In this document: piece after piece, positions 56,413-64,000 of the stretch
Numbering within the stretch: position 1 is the first letter of the stretch
How the letters are laid out: each line of letters begins with the position of its first letter
Origin: Actinobacteria bacterium OV450
GTDB taxonomy: Bacteria > Actinomycetota > Actinomycetes > Streptomycetales > Streptomycetaceae
Assembly (NCBI GenBank): GCA_001298555.1
Contig: LJCW01000087.1
Location: forward strand, 1-64,000
Length of the DNA stretch: 64,000 nucleotides
Reading direction: 5' to 3'
Notes under the pieces: model-generated
Databases searched by the model: none
What the model was told of the DNA's origin: nothing
What the model saw: only the letters and a program-made list of their open reading frames with translations
Program-made: the position numbers and the translations under genes

Positions 56413-57249
56413 TCAGCCCAGCGGGTCCGGGGCCGTCGTCACGCCGTATTCCGCCAGCTTCGCCTTGCCGCAGTCCGGACTGGTCAGGACGATGGGGCCG
56501 GCTTCCGTCAGGGCGATCGAGTGCTCCCAGTGCGAGGACCAGGTGCCGTCCGTCGTGATGACCGTCCAGTCGTCCGCCAGGACCTCCGTCTGGGGGGTGC
56601 CCAGGGAGACCATCGGCTCGATCGCCAGGCAGACGCCCGGAACCAGCTTGATGCCCTTGCCCCGCTTGCGCGAGACGTAGTTCAGCAGGTGCGGGTCCAT
56701 GTGCATCTCGGAACCGATGCCGTGGCCGCCGTAGTCCTCGATGATCCCGTACTTGCCCGTCGCGGGCCGCGGCTGGCGGCGGATGTAGCCCTCGATCGCC
56801 TTGGAGATGTCCACGAGGCGGTTGCCGAGCTTCATGGCGGCGATGCCGGCCCACATCGACTCCTCGGTCACCCGGGAGAGCTCCAGGAGCTCCGGAGCGT
56901 GTCCGGTGCCCACGAACGCCGTGTAGGCGGCGTCGCCGTGCCAGCCGTCGACGATCGCACCGGCGTCGATCGAGATGATGTCGCCGTCCTTGAGCACCGT
57001 CTTGTCGTCCGGGATGCCGTGGACGACGACCTCGTTCACCGAGGTGCAGATCGTCGCGGGGAAGCCGCCGTAGCCGAGGAAGTTCGACTTGGCCCCGGCA
57101 TCCGCGATGACCTTGCGGGCCACCATGTCCAGATCCCGCGTCGTGGCGCCCGGCACGGCCGCCTCACGGGTCGCCGCGTGGATCGCGGCGACGACCAGCC
57201 CTGCCTCGCGCATCTTCGCGATCTGCTCGGGGGTCTTGATCTGGACCAT
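56413..57249 (-). CDS. map: Methionine aminopeptidase (type I)
   Basis: The 278-residue enzyme removes N-terminal Met. It has metal ligands in DAGAIVDGWHGDAA, the GGHGIG block, AIEPMV and HWEHS, all typical. The start ATG at 57249 is behind GGAAGG. The gene lies 101 nt downstream of adk, closing the secY-adk-map run. Confidence 0.97.
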   Translation of the reverse strand: MVQIKTPEQIAKMREAGLVVAAIHAATREAAVPGATTRDLDMVARKVIADAGAKSNFLGYGGFPATICTSVNEVVVHGIPDDKTVLKDGDIISIDAGAIVDGWHGDAAYTAFVGTGHAPELLELSRVTEESMWAGIAAMKLGNRLVDISKAIEGYIRRQPRPATGKYGIIEDYGGHGIGSEMHMDPHLLNYVSRKRGKGIKLVPGVCLAIEPMVSLGTPQTEVLADDWTVITTDGTWSSHWEHSIALTEAGPIVLTSPDCGKAKLAEYGVTTAPDPLG

Positions 57250-57350
57250 GGGAAGTGCCTTCCACCTTCGGATCTGCGTAATCAGGTCGTCTCAACAGTA
57301 CGGCCGCGGGGTCCTGGGGACACCGCGGCCGTACTGCTCGAACAGGGGTA

Positions 57351-57998
57351 CTACTTCTTGAGGGCGTCCATCGCGCGCTGCGTGACGTCCGCGACCTCAC
57401 CGAGGGCCGGGATCGTCACCAGCAGGCCCTGGGCCTTGTAGTAGTCGATGATCGGCTCGGTCTGCGTGTGGTAGACCTCGAGCCGGTTGCGGACGGTCGC
57501 CTCGGAGTCGTCGTCACGCTGGTACAGCTCGCCGCCGCAGGTGTCGCAGACACCCTCGGTCTTCGGCGCGGCGTACACGACGTGGAAGACGTGCGCGGAG
57601 TCGTTGCGGCAGATCCGGCGGCCGGCGATGCGCTTGACCACCTCGTCCTCCTCGACCTCCAGGTCGAGGACGGCGTCGAGCTTCATGCCCGCGGTCTGCA
57701 GCATCTCGTCCAGTGCCTCGGCCTGCGAGACGTTGCGCGGGAAGCCGTCCAGCAGGAAGCCGTTCACGGCGTCCGGCTGCTCCATCCGGTCCTTGGCCAT
57801 GCCGATGGTGATCTCGTCGGGGACGAGGTCACCGGCGTCCATGAACGCCTTCGCGCGCTGGCCCAGCTCGGTGTTCTGGCTGATGTTGGCCCGGAAGAGG
57901 TCGCCCGTGGAGATGTGCGGGATCGACAGGTTCTTCGCAAGGAACGCGGCCTGCGTTCCCTTGCCCGCACCGGGCGGTCCGACGAGGACGATTCGCAT
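57351..57998 (-). CDS. adk: Adenylate kinase
   Basis: The 215-residue long-form kinase has the P-loop [14 protein letters not shown]-binding [20 protein letters not shown], and a LID with CDTC (second Cys pair of the zinc-type LID; the first pair is only one Cys). ATG overlaps the secY stop by one base (TGATG), so translation is coupled to SecY. Confidence 0.97.
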   Translation of the reverse strand: MRIVLVGPPGAGKGTQAAFLAKNLSIPHISTGDLFRANISQNTELGQRAKAFMDAGDLVPDEITIGMAKDRMEQPDAVNGFLLDGFPRNVSQAEALDEMLQTAGMKLDAVLDLEVEEDEVVKRIAGRRICRNDSAHVFHVVYAAPKTEGVCDTCGGELYQRDDDSEATVRNRLEVYHTQTEPIIDYYKAQGLLVTIPALGEVADVTQRAMDALKK

Positions 57999-59311
57999 CA
58001 GCGGAGGAACCCTTCGTAATTGCGCTGCTGGAGCTGGCTCTCGATCTGCTTCACGGTTTCCAGACCCACACCCACGATGATGAGGATGCTCGTCCCGCCG
58101 AACGGGAAGTTCTGGTTCGCTCCGAAGCCGGCCAACGCCATCGTCGGCACAAGAGCGATGAGACCCAGGTACAGCGACCCCGGCCAGGTGATCCGGTTGA
58201 GCACGTAGCTCAGGTACTCGGCGGTGGGTCGACCGGCACGGATACCCGGGATGAACCCACCATACTTCTTCATGTTGTCTGCAACTTCCTCGGGGTTGAA
58301 AGAAATCGCCACGTAGAAGAACGCGAAGAAGACGATCAGGAGGAAGTAGGCGGCGATGTAGTACGGGTGGTCGCCCTTGACGAAGTGCTTCTGGATCCAG
58401 GTGGCCCAGCCCGCGGTCGAGCCGCTGAACTGCACGATCAGTGCGGGGATGTACAGCAGCGACGAGGCGAAGATGACCGGGATGACACCGGCCTGGTTCA
58501 CCTTGAGCGGGATGTACGTCGAGGTGCCCCCGTACGCACGGCGGCCGATCATGCGCTTCGCGTACTGGACCGGAATCCGCCGCTGCGCCTGCTCGACGAA
58601 GACCACCAGGGCGACCATCGCCAGGCCGACGAGGATCACCACGCCGAACTCGACCCAGCCGTCGGCGATCTTGCCCTGGAGCTTGATCTGCCACAGCGCG
58701 CCCATGAAGCCGGCGGCGATCGAGATGAACATCAGGATCGACATGCCGTTGCCGATGCCGCGGTCGGTCACGAGCTCACCGAGCCACATGACGACGCAGG
58801 TACCCGCGGTCATGGTGACGACCATGACGATGGTGGTGAAGATCGACCGGTTCGGGACGATCTGGCTGGCGACCTGGCAGCCCTGGAACAGGGCACCAGT
58901 GCGGGCAGTGGCGACGAGGCCGGTGCCCTGCAGGATCGCGAGTGCGACCGTCAGATAGCGCGTGTACTGCGTGATCTTCGCGGTGCCGGACTGACCCTCT
59001 TTCTTGAGGTTCTCCAGCTTCGGAATGACCACGGTCAGCAGCTGCAGGATGATGCTCGCCGTGATGTACGGCATGATGCCGAGCGCGAAGATCGTGATCT
59101 GCAGCAGCGCACCGCCGCTGAACATGTTGACGAGACCGAAGAGGCTGTTGCTGCTCCCGGCCTGGTCGACACAGATCTGAACGTTCTTGTAGCTCACGCC
59201 GGGTACCGGGATGTGGGACCCGAGCCGGAACAGCACGATGATGCCGAGCGTGAAGAGCAGCTTCTTGCGCAGGTCGGGCGTCTTGAACGCCCGGGCGAAC
59301 GCGGTGAGCAC
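57998..59311 (-). CDS. secY: Preprotein translocase subunit SecY
   Basis: The 437-residue membrane protein has ten helices; the plug-region [20 protein letters not shown] stretch is present as usual, with the long cytoplasmic loop and the C-terminal [16 protein letters not shown] start at 59311. A 188-bp spacer with a hairpin separates it from rplO, which suggests an own promoter for secY-adk-map. Confidence 0.98.
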   Translation of the reverse strand: MLTAFARAFKTPDLRKKLLFTLGIIVLFRLGSHIPVPGVSYKNVQICVDQAGSSNSLFGLVNMFSGGALLQITIFALGIMPYITASIILQLLTVVIPKLENLKKEGQSGTAKITQYTRYLTVALAILQGTGLVATARTGALFQGCQVASQIVPNRSIFTTIVMVVTMTAGTCVVMWLGELVTDRGIGNGMSILMFISIAAGFMGALWQIKLQGKIADGWVEFGVVILVGLAMVALVVFVEQAQRRIPVQYAKRMIGRRAYGGTSTYIPLKVNQAGVIPVIFASSLLYIPALIVQFSGSTAGWATWIQKHFVKGDHPYYIAAYFLLIVFFAFFYVAISFNPEEVADNMKKYGGFIPGIRAGRPTAEYLSYVLNRITWPGSLYLGLIALVPTMALAGFGANQNFPFGGTSILIIVGVGLETVKQIESQLQQRNYEGFLR

Positions 59312-59431
59312 GGTGCCTCCTGCGACCCCCGCGCTACTGCGTCAGAGGTGACGGTCTGAGGGATCGACGAATACGTACAAGCAAAGGTGCAGGCCACCTT
59401 ACCGGCGACTGCGCCCCCCGTGGAACGACCA

Positions 59432-59465
59432 ACCGGGGATGCCCCATATGTGAGGCATCCCCGGT
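59432..59465 (-). other. rplO-secY hairpin (terminator- or attenuator-like)
   Basis: Twelve-base perfect arms ACCGGGGATGCC (59432-59443) and GGCATCCCCGGT (59454-59465) lie in the 188-bp spacer, 34 nt after rplO. On the minus strand the next bases are TGGTCGTT, a weak U-tail. Partial termination would set SecY below the ribosomal proteins. Confidence 0.8.
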
Positions 59466-59499
59466 CGGGTTTTACTCGCTATTTGTCACAAAGTTCGTC

Positions 59500-59955
59500 T
59501 TAGACGAGCTCGGTGACGGTGCCGCCGGCAGCGGCGATCTTCTCCTTGGCGGAGGCGGAGACGGCGTCAACCGAAACCGTCAGCGCCACGGAGATCTCGC
59601 CCTGGCCCAGGACCTTGACGAGGCTGTTCTTGCGCACCGCGCCCTTGGCGACCAGGTCGGCCACCGTGACCTCTCCACCCTCGGGGTAGAGAGCGCCGAG
59701 CTTGTCCAGGTTGACAACCTGGAACTCGGTGCGGAACGGGTTCTTGAAGCCCTTGAGCTTCGGCAGGCGCATGTGGAGGGGCATCTGCCCACCCTCGAAG
59801 CGCTGCGGGATCTGGTAACGGGCCTTCTGGCCCTTCGTACCACGACCGGCCGTCTTACCCTTCGACGCCTCACCACGACCGACACGGGTCTTCGCGGTCT
59901 TGGCGCCGGGGGCGGGACGGAGGTTGTGGGCCTTCAGCGGGCTGTTCTCAGCCAT
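59500..59955 (-). CDS. rplO: 50S ribosomal protein L15
   Basis: The 151-residue protein has the basic Gly-rich N-terminal region ([20 protein letters not shown]) and the core [19 protein letters not shown] in separate blocks. The start follows rpmD after two bases. It is the last ribosomal gene before the secY hairpin. Confidence 0.97.
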   Translation of the reverse strand: MAENSPLKAHNLRPAPGAKTAKTRVGRGEASKGKTAGRGTKGQKARYQIPQRFEGGQMPLHMRLPKLKGFKNPFRTEFQVVNLDKLGALYPEGGEVTVADLVAKGAVRKNSLVKVLGQGEISVALTVSVDAVSASAKEKIAAAGGTVTELV

Positions 59956-59957
59956 GA

Positions 59958-60140
59958 TTAGTCAACCTCCTCAACCGTCACGAGGTGGCGGACGGTGTGC
60001 ACCATTCCGCGGAACTCGGGGCGGTCCTCCTTGACGACCACGTCGTTCAGGCGCTTGAGCCCGAGCGAACGCAGAGTGTCGCGGTGGTTCTGCTTGCTGC
60101 CGATGTACGACTTCGTCTGCGTGATCTTGAGGCGAGCCAT
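59958..60140 (-). CDS. rpmD: 50S ribosomal protein L30
   Basis: The 60-residue protein ([40 protein letters not shown]) is a normal bacterial L30. The ATG shares a base with the stop of rpsE (TAATG), a tight coupling. Confidence 0.97.
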   Translation of the reverse strand: MARLKITQTKSYIGSKQNHRDTLRSLGLKRLNDVVVKEDRPEFRGMVHTVRHLVTVEEVD

Positions 60141-60742
60141 TACGCACCCGCCCCAGCACGCGCACGAAGCAGAGCCGCGGGGGCGACGTCCTCGAGGGGC
60201 AGACCGCGGCGGGCCGCGATCTCCTCGGGACGCTGCAGGCCCTTGAGGGCCTCCACGGTCGCGTGCACGATGTTGATCGCGTTGTCGGAGCCGAGCGACT
60301 TCGACAGGATGTCGTGAACGCCGGCGCACTCCAGAACGGCGCGCACCGGGCCACCGGCGATAACACCGGTACCGGGGGAAGCAGGCTTCAGCAGGACAAC
60401 GCCGGCCGCCTTCTCGCCCTGGATCGGGTGCGGGATGGTGCCCTGGATGCGCGGAACCTTGAAGAAGTTCTTCTTGGCTTCCTCGACACCCTTGGCAATG
60501 GCCGCGGGAACTTCCTTGGCCTTGCCGTAACCGACACCTACGGTGCCGTCACCGTCGCCCACCACGACCAGCGCGGTGAAGCTGAAGCGGCGACCACCCT
60601 TGACAACCTTGGCGACGCGGTTGATCGCGACAACGCGCTCAACGTAAGCGGTCTTCTCGGCGGCAGGGCCACCGTCGCGACCCTTCCGGTCCCGCCGCTC
60701 GCCGCCACCGGCATCGCTTCCGCGGCGCTGGGGTCCAGCCAT
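60140..60742 (-). CDS. rpsE: 30S ribosomal protein S5
   Basis: The 200-residue protein has an Arg/Gly-rich N-terminal extension of about 25 residues, then the S5 core ([39 protein letters not shown] in blocks, [17 protein letters not shown]). The start is 46 nt after rplR. No clear oddity. Confidence 0.97.
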   Translation of the reverse strand: MAGPQRRGSDAGGGERRDRKGRDGGPAAEKTAYVERVVAINRVAKVVKGGRRFSFTALVVVGDGDGTVGVGYGKAKEVPAAIAKGVEEAKKNFFKVPRIQGTIPHPIQGEKAAGVVLLKPASPGTGVIAGGPVRAVLECAGVHDILSKSLGSDNAINIVHATVEALKGLQRPEEIAARRGLPLEDVAPAALLRARAGAGA

Positions 60743-60787
60743 TGGATTACCTCTCTCTGTTACGTCCGTGAGTCCCGGAACCGGGGC

Positions 60788-61171
60788 TTAGAACTTCAGC
60801 CCGGCTTCGCGGGCGGCGTCAGCCAGAGCGGCAATGCGCCCGGCGTATCGGTTGCCACCGCGGTCGAACACGACGGTCTCGACACCCGCGGCCTTGGCAC
60901 GCTCGGCGACGAGCGCGCCGACAGCCTGGGCCTGCGAGCTCTTGTCGCCTTCGCCACCGCGGATCGAAGCGTCCAGGGTCGACGCGGACGCCAGGGTGTG
61001 ACCCTGGAGGTCGTCGATGACCTGAGCAACGATGTTGCGGTTGGAACGCGTCACGACGAGGCGCGGACGCTCCGCCGTACCCGAGACGTTCTTGCGGATG
61101 CGGATGTGGCGGCGAGCCTTGGCAGCGCGCTTGTACGCGTCGCCCTTGGCGATCTTCACACCGTATGCCAT
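60788..61171 (-). CDS. rplR: 50S ribosomal protein L18
   Basis: The 127-residue 5S rRNA-binding protein has [20 protein letters not shown], the [12 protein letters not shown] block and [23 protein letters not shown] lies two bases after the rplF stop. Confidence 0.97.
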   Translation of the reverse strand: MAYGVKIAKGDAYKRAAKARRHIRIRKNVSGTAERPRLVVTRSNRNIVAQVIDDLQGHTLASASTLDASIRGGEGDKSSQAQAVGALVAERAKAAGVETVVFDRGGNRYAGRIAALADAAREAGLKF

Positions 61172-61173
61172 GG

Positions 61174-61713
61174 CTACTTACCAGCCTTTCCGACCTTGCG
61201 GCGGATGACCTCGCCGGCGTACTTGACACCCTTGGCCTTGTACGGGTCGGGCTTCCGCAGCTTGCGGATGTTGGCGGCGACCTCGCCGACCTTCTGCTTG
61301 TCGATGCCCTCGACCGAGAACTTGGTGGGCGACTCGACCTTGAACGAGATGCCCTCGGGCGCCTCGATCAGGATCGGGTGGCTGTAACCAAGCTGGAACT
61401 CCAGAGCGGAGCCCTTCGCGGCGACGCGGTAACCGACACCGCTGATCTCGAGAGCCTTGACGTACCCCGTGGTCACACCGGTGATCATGTTCGCCACCAG
61501 CGTGCGGGACAGGCCGTGCAGGGCCTTGTTCTGACGCTCGTCGTTGGGGCGGGTGACGTTCAGAACGCCGTCCTCACCCTTGACGATCTCGATCGGCGCG
61601 GCGACGGTGTGCGAGAGGAGACCCTTGGGGCCCTTCACCGCGACCGTGCGGCCATCGATGGTGACGTCCACACCGGCGGGAACCTGGATGGGGAGCTTGC
61701 CGATTCGCGACAT
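61174..61713 (-). CDS. rplF: 50S ribosomal protein L6
   Basis: The 179-residue protein has both L6 domains and the conserved C-terminal [19 protein letters not shown] at 61713, 20 nt after rpsH. Confidence 0.97.
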   Translation of the reverse strand: MSRIGKLPIQVPAGVDVTIDGRTVAVKGPKGLLSHTVAAPIEIVKGEDGVLNVTRPNDERQNKALHGLSRTLVANMITGVTTGYVKALEISGVGYRVAAKGSALEFQLGYSHPILIEAPEGISFKVESPTKFSVEGIDKQKVGEVAANIRKLRKPDPYKAKGVKYAGEVIRRKVGKAGK

Positions 61714-61733
61714 TGCTTTTCCTCCGTTCCCGA

Positions 61734-62132
61734 CTACCAGACGTAGGCGAGGACTTCCCCACCTACGCCCTTCTTGCCTGCCTGCTGGCCGGTGAGGAGA
61801 CCGTGGGACGTGGAGATGATCGCCACGCCCAGGCCGCCGAGCACCTTCGGCAGGTTGGTGGACTTTGCGTACACGCGCAGACCGGGCTTCGAGATCCGCT
61901 TGATGCCCGCGATGGAGCGCTCACGGTTCGGCCCGAACTTCAGCTCGAGGACGAGGTTCTTGCCGACCTCGGCGTCCTCGACCTTCCAGCCGGTGATGAA
62001 ACCCTCCTGCTTGAGGATCTCCGCGATGTGCGACTTGATCTTGCTGTGCGGCATCACGACGGTGTCGTGGTACGCCGAGTTAGCGTTACGCAGACGGGTC
62101 AGCATGTCTGCGATCGGGTCAGTCATGGTCAT
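61734..62132 (-). CDS. rpsH: 30S ribosomal protein S8
   Basis: The 132-residue protein starts [17 protein letters not shown] and ends [28 protein letters not shown] is the 16S rRNA-binding part. The ATG at 62132 (GAAGGCC upstream) fits the family length; longer in-frame starts are not supported. The 223-nt spacer after rpsN is long for this operon. Confidence 0.97.
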   Translation of the reverse strand: MTMTDPIADMLTRLRNANSAYHDTVVMPHSKIKSHIAEILKQEGFITGWKVEDAEVGKNLVLELKFGPNRERSIAGIKRISKPGLRVYAKSTNLPKVLGGLGVAIISTSHGLLTGQQAGKKGVGGEVLAYVW

Positions 62133-62355
62133 GAAGTGGCCTTCGGCCTCTCTCGCCGGGGTTTCCTGTATGCGCCATCCCTCTCCCCACTCAGTGGCGG
62201 GACGGGTGCGGTGCGGGGACCTACGGCGTAGTAAGTCGTTATGGACGGCGGACGCCCAACCCCACAAGCCTACGGCATGCGGAGCAGGGCACCCACCGAC
62301 CAGATGCTTACCGAGAGTCTCTGGAACTTCCCAAGTCCTTGCGGACGAGGGCGAA

Positions 62356-62541
62356 TTACCAGGAGCTCTTGGTCACGCCCGGCAGCTCGCCACGGTGAGC
62401 CATCTCACGAAGGCAGACGCGGCACAGGCCGAACTTGCGGTACACGGAGTGGGGACGACCGCAGCGCTGGCAGCGGGTGTACGCACGCACACCGAACTTG
62501 GGCTTGCGGGCAGCCTTCGCGATGAGAGCCTTCTTCGCCAT
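62356..62541 (-). CDS. rpsN: 30S ribosomal protein S14 type Z
   Basis: The 61-residue zinc-ribbon form has CQRC and CRVC pairs and ends in [10 protein letters not shown] zinc-free paralogue would be elsewhere. It is five nt downstream of rplE. Confidence 0.97.
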   Translation of the reverse strand: MAKKALIAKAARKPKFGVRAYTRCQRCGRPHSVYRKFGLCRVCLREMAHRGELPGVTKSSW

Positions 62542-62546
62542 CTCGC

Positions 62547-63098
62547 TTACGCCTCCTTGAAGGGGAAGCCGAGGTGACGAAGGAGCGCGCGGCCCTCAGC
62601 GTCGTTGGTCGCCGTGGTGACCACGGTGATGTCCATACCCCGGGTACGGTCGATCTTGTCCTGGTCGATCTCGTGGAACATGACCTGCTCCGTGAGACCG
62701 AAGGTGTAGTTGCCACGGCCGTCGAACTGCTTCGGCGACAGACCACGGAAGTCACGGATACGCGGCAGCGCGAGCGACAGCGTACGGTCCAGGAACTCCC
62801 ACATGCGGTCACCACGGAGGGTGACGTGGCAGCCGATCGGCTGACCCTCACGCAGCTTGAACTGCGCGATGGACTTGCGGGCCTTCGTGACGGCCGGCTT
62901 CTGACCGGTGATCGTCGTCAGGTCGCGGATGGCGCCGTCGATCAGCTTGGAGTCGCGGGCGGCGTCGCCCACACCCATGTTGACCACGATCTTCACGAGA
63001 CCGGGGATCTGCATGACGTTCTCGTACGAGAACTCCTCACGCAGCTTGCCCGCGATGTCCTCGCGGTACTTCGTCTTGAGACGCGGAGTGGTAGCCAT
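62547..63098 (-). CDS. rplE: 50S ribosomal protein L5
   Basis: The 183-residue 5S rRNA-binding protein has [37 protein letters not shown] and the FPEI-like [13 protein letters not shown] overlaps the rplX stop by one base (TGATG). Confidence 0.97.
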   Translation of the reverse strand: MATTPRLKTKYREDIAGKLREEFSYENVMQIPGLVKIVVNMGVGDAARDSKLIDGAIRDLTTITGQKPAVTKARKSIAQFKLREGQPIGCHVTLRGDRMWEFLDRTLSLALPRIRDFRGLSPKQFDGRGNYTFGLTEQVMFHEIDQDKIDRTRGMDITVVTTATNDAEGRALLRHLGFPFKEA

Positions 63099-63421
63099 CA
63101 GATGTCCTCACCCGTCCGCTTGGCAACGCGGATCTTGTTGCCCTCGTCGTCGAAGCGGAAACCGACGCGGGTAACGACCTTCTGGCCGTCCTTCTCCACA
63201 ACCAGCTGAACGTTGCTGACGTGGATCGGAGCCTCGGTGATCACGATGCCACCGGCCTGCGAGCCACCAGCGGTCTGACCGGCCTTGGTGTGCTTCTTGA
63301 CCCGGTTGACACCCTCGACGAGGACACGGTTCTCAGCGGGGATGGCCTGGATGACCTTGCCCTGCTTGCCCTTGTCCTTACCGGTGATGACCTGAACCAG
63401 GTCGCCCTTCTTGATCTTCAT
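63098..63421 (-). CDS. rplX: 50S ribosomal protein L24
   Basis: The 107-residue KOW protein has the motif [20 protein letters not shown] near the start and [12 protein letters not shown] in the middle. It is two bases downstream of rplN. Confidence 0.97.
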   Translation of the reverse strand: MKIKKGDLVQVITGKDKGKQGKVIQAIPAENRVLVEGVNRVKKHTKAGQTAGGSQAGGIVITEAPIHVSNVQLVVEKDGQKVVTRVGFRFDDEGNKIRVAKRTGEDI

Positions 63422-63423
63422 GC

Positions 63424-63792
63424 TTACAGCACCTCCGGCGCGAGCGAGATGATCTTCATGAACTTCTTCTCGCGCAGCTCACGGCCCACGGGGCCGAAGA
63501 TACGGGTGCCGCGAGGGTCGCCGTCGTTCTTGAGAATGACAGCGGCGTTCTCGTCGAAGCGGATGTACGAGCCGTCCTGGCGGCGGCGCTCCTTGACGGT
63601 GCGAACGATGACCGCCTTGACGACGTCACCCTTCTTCACGTTGCCACCGGGGATCGCATCCTTGACGGTGGCGACGATGACGTCACCGATGCCCGCGTAG
63701 CGGCGACCGGAGCCACCGAGAACACGGATGCAAAGGATCTCCTTGGCACCAGTGTTGTCGGCGACACGCAGTCGCGACTCCTGCTGGATCAC
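63424..63792 (-). CDS. rplN: 50S ribosomal protein L14
   Basis: The 122-residue protein is fully typical ([51 protein letters not shown]). GTG start at 63792. A 109-nt spacer separates it from rpsQ. Confidence 0.98.
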   Translation of the reverse strand: MIQQESRLRVADNTGAKEILCIRVLGGSGRRYAGIGDVIVATVKDAIPGGNVKKGDVVKAVIVRTVKERRRQDGSYIRFDENAAVILKNDGDPRGTRIFGPVGRELREKKFMKIISLAPEVL

Positions 63793-63901
63793 GTCTATCT
63801 CCTGATTTGTCTGCCGGTTCCCGGCGGGGGCCTCTCACTCCGGAGAGCAGCGGCCCCCACCGAGCCTGGCGGAACGAACCTAAGGGAAACCCCTCAGGTA
63901 A

Positions 63902-64000
63902 TTACTTGGCCTTCTCGAGGATCTCGACGATGCGCCAGCGCTTGCTCGCCGACAGCGGACGCGTCTCCATGATGAGGACGCGGTCGCCGACGCCGGCAGC
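63902..64000 (-). CDS. rpsQ: 30S ribosomal protein S17 (C-terminal 32 codons)
   Basis: The 99 bases to the window end read [20 protein letters not shown] then [12 protein letters not shown] and stop, the C-terminus of S17. The start lies outside the window. It is the next gene of the spc operon, upstream of rplN. Confidence 0.95.
   Translation of the reverse strand, partial: AAGVGDRVLIMETRPLSASKRWRIVEILEKAK

Overview
The window is about 64 kb of very GC-rich chromosomal DNA from an actinomycete, almost certainly a Streptomyces. The evidence is the base composition, GTG starts, a bldM/whiD/shbA developmental cluster, GroES-GroEL1 with a His-rich tail behind CIRCE operators, and the actinobacterial order of the spc/alpha ribosomal operons. 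From memory, the gene order follows a conserved core segment of Streptomyces chromosomes. I see no insertion sequences, phage, CRISPR arrays, rRNA or tRNA genes. Bases 1 to about 120 are a poly-G/poly-C stretch that looks like a poor sequence end.

Layout. 0-12 kb (minus strand): end of a cholesterol-oxidase-type GMC oxidoreductase, gabD2, three adjacent membrane Ser/Thr kinases sharing a related extracytoplasmic domain (the middle one looks like a pseudokinase split by about 420 disordered residues), then glpD. 12-17 kb: a nucleotide-sugar dehydrogenase homologue that has lost key catalytic residues, a small membrane protein, guaB3 and guaB. 17-20 kb: developmental regulators shbA, bldM and divergent whiD, with a textbook sigma-BldN-type promoter in front of bldM. 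20-23 kb: LysR regulator, MOSC protein, SDR and a SnoaL-like protein. 23-25.5 kb: groES-groEL1 with two CIRCE elements. 25.5-34 kb: two-component system, an LCP ligase overlapping a FtsW/RodA gene, two tandem polysaccharide-deacetylase lipoproteins, a THUMP-like methyltransferase and a small membrane protein.

34-44.5 kb (mostly minus strand) is a housekeeping array: glmS, acpS, nnrDE, alr, an alpha/beta hydrolase, tsaE, tsaB, rimI, tsaD and a small monooxygenase-like protein. It links amino-sugar and D-alanine supply for the wall, ACP activation, NAD(P)H repair and t6A tRNA modification. Between tsaE and tsaB lie a divergent secreted-type protein and a 61-residue ORF preceded by an iron-box-like palindrome. 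44.5-47.7 kb holds coaA (plus), a decayed DUF389 fragment and glmM.

47.7-64 kb (minus strand) is translation and secretion: rplM-rpsI, a GT87-like membrane glycosyltransferase, an ABC-F protein, truA, then the alpha operon (infA-rpmJ-rpsM-rpsK-rpoA-rplQ) and the distal spc operon (rpsQ-rplN-rplX-rplE-rpsN-rpsH-rplF-rplR-rpsE-rpmD-rplO, then secY-adk-map). Several genes appear to be leaderless, with a -10-like hexamer 6-7 nt before the start codon. The least explained items are the kinase triad, the catalytically altered dehydrogenase, the iron-box microprotein and an orphan terminator between glmS and coaA.
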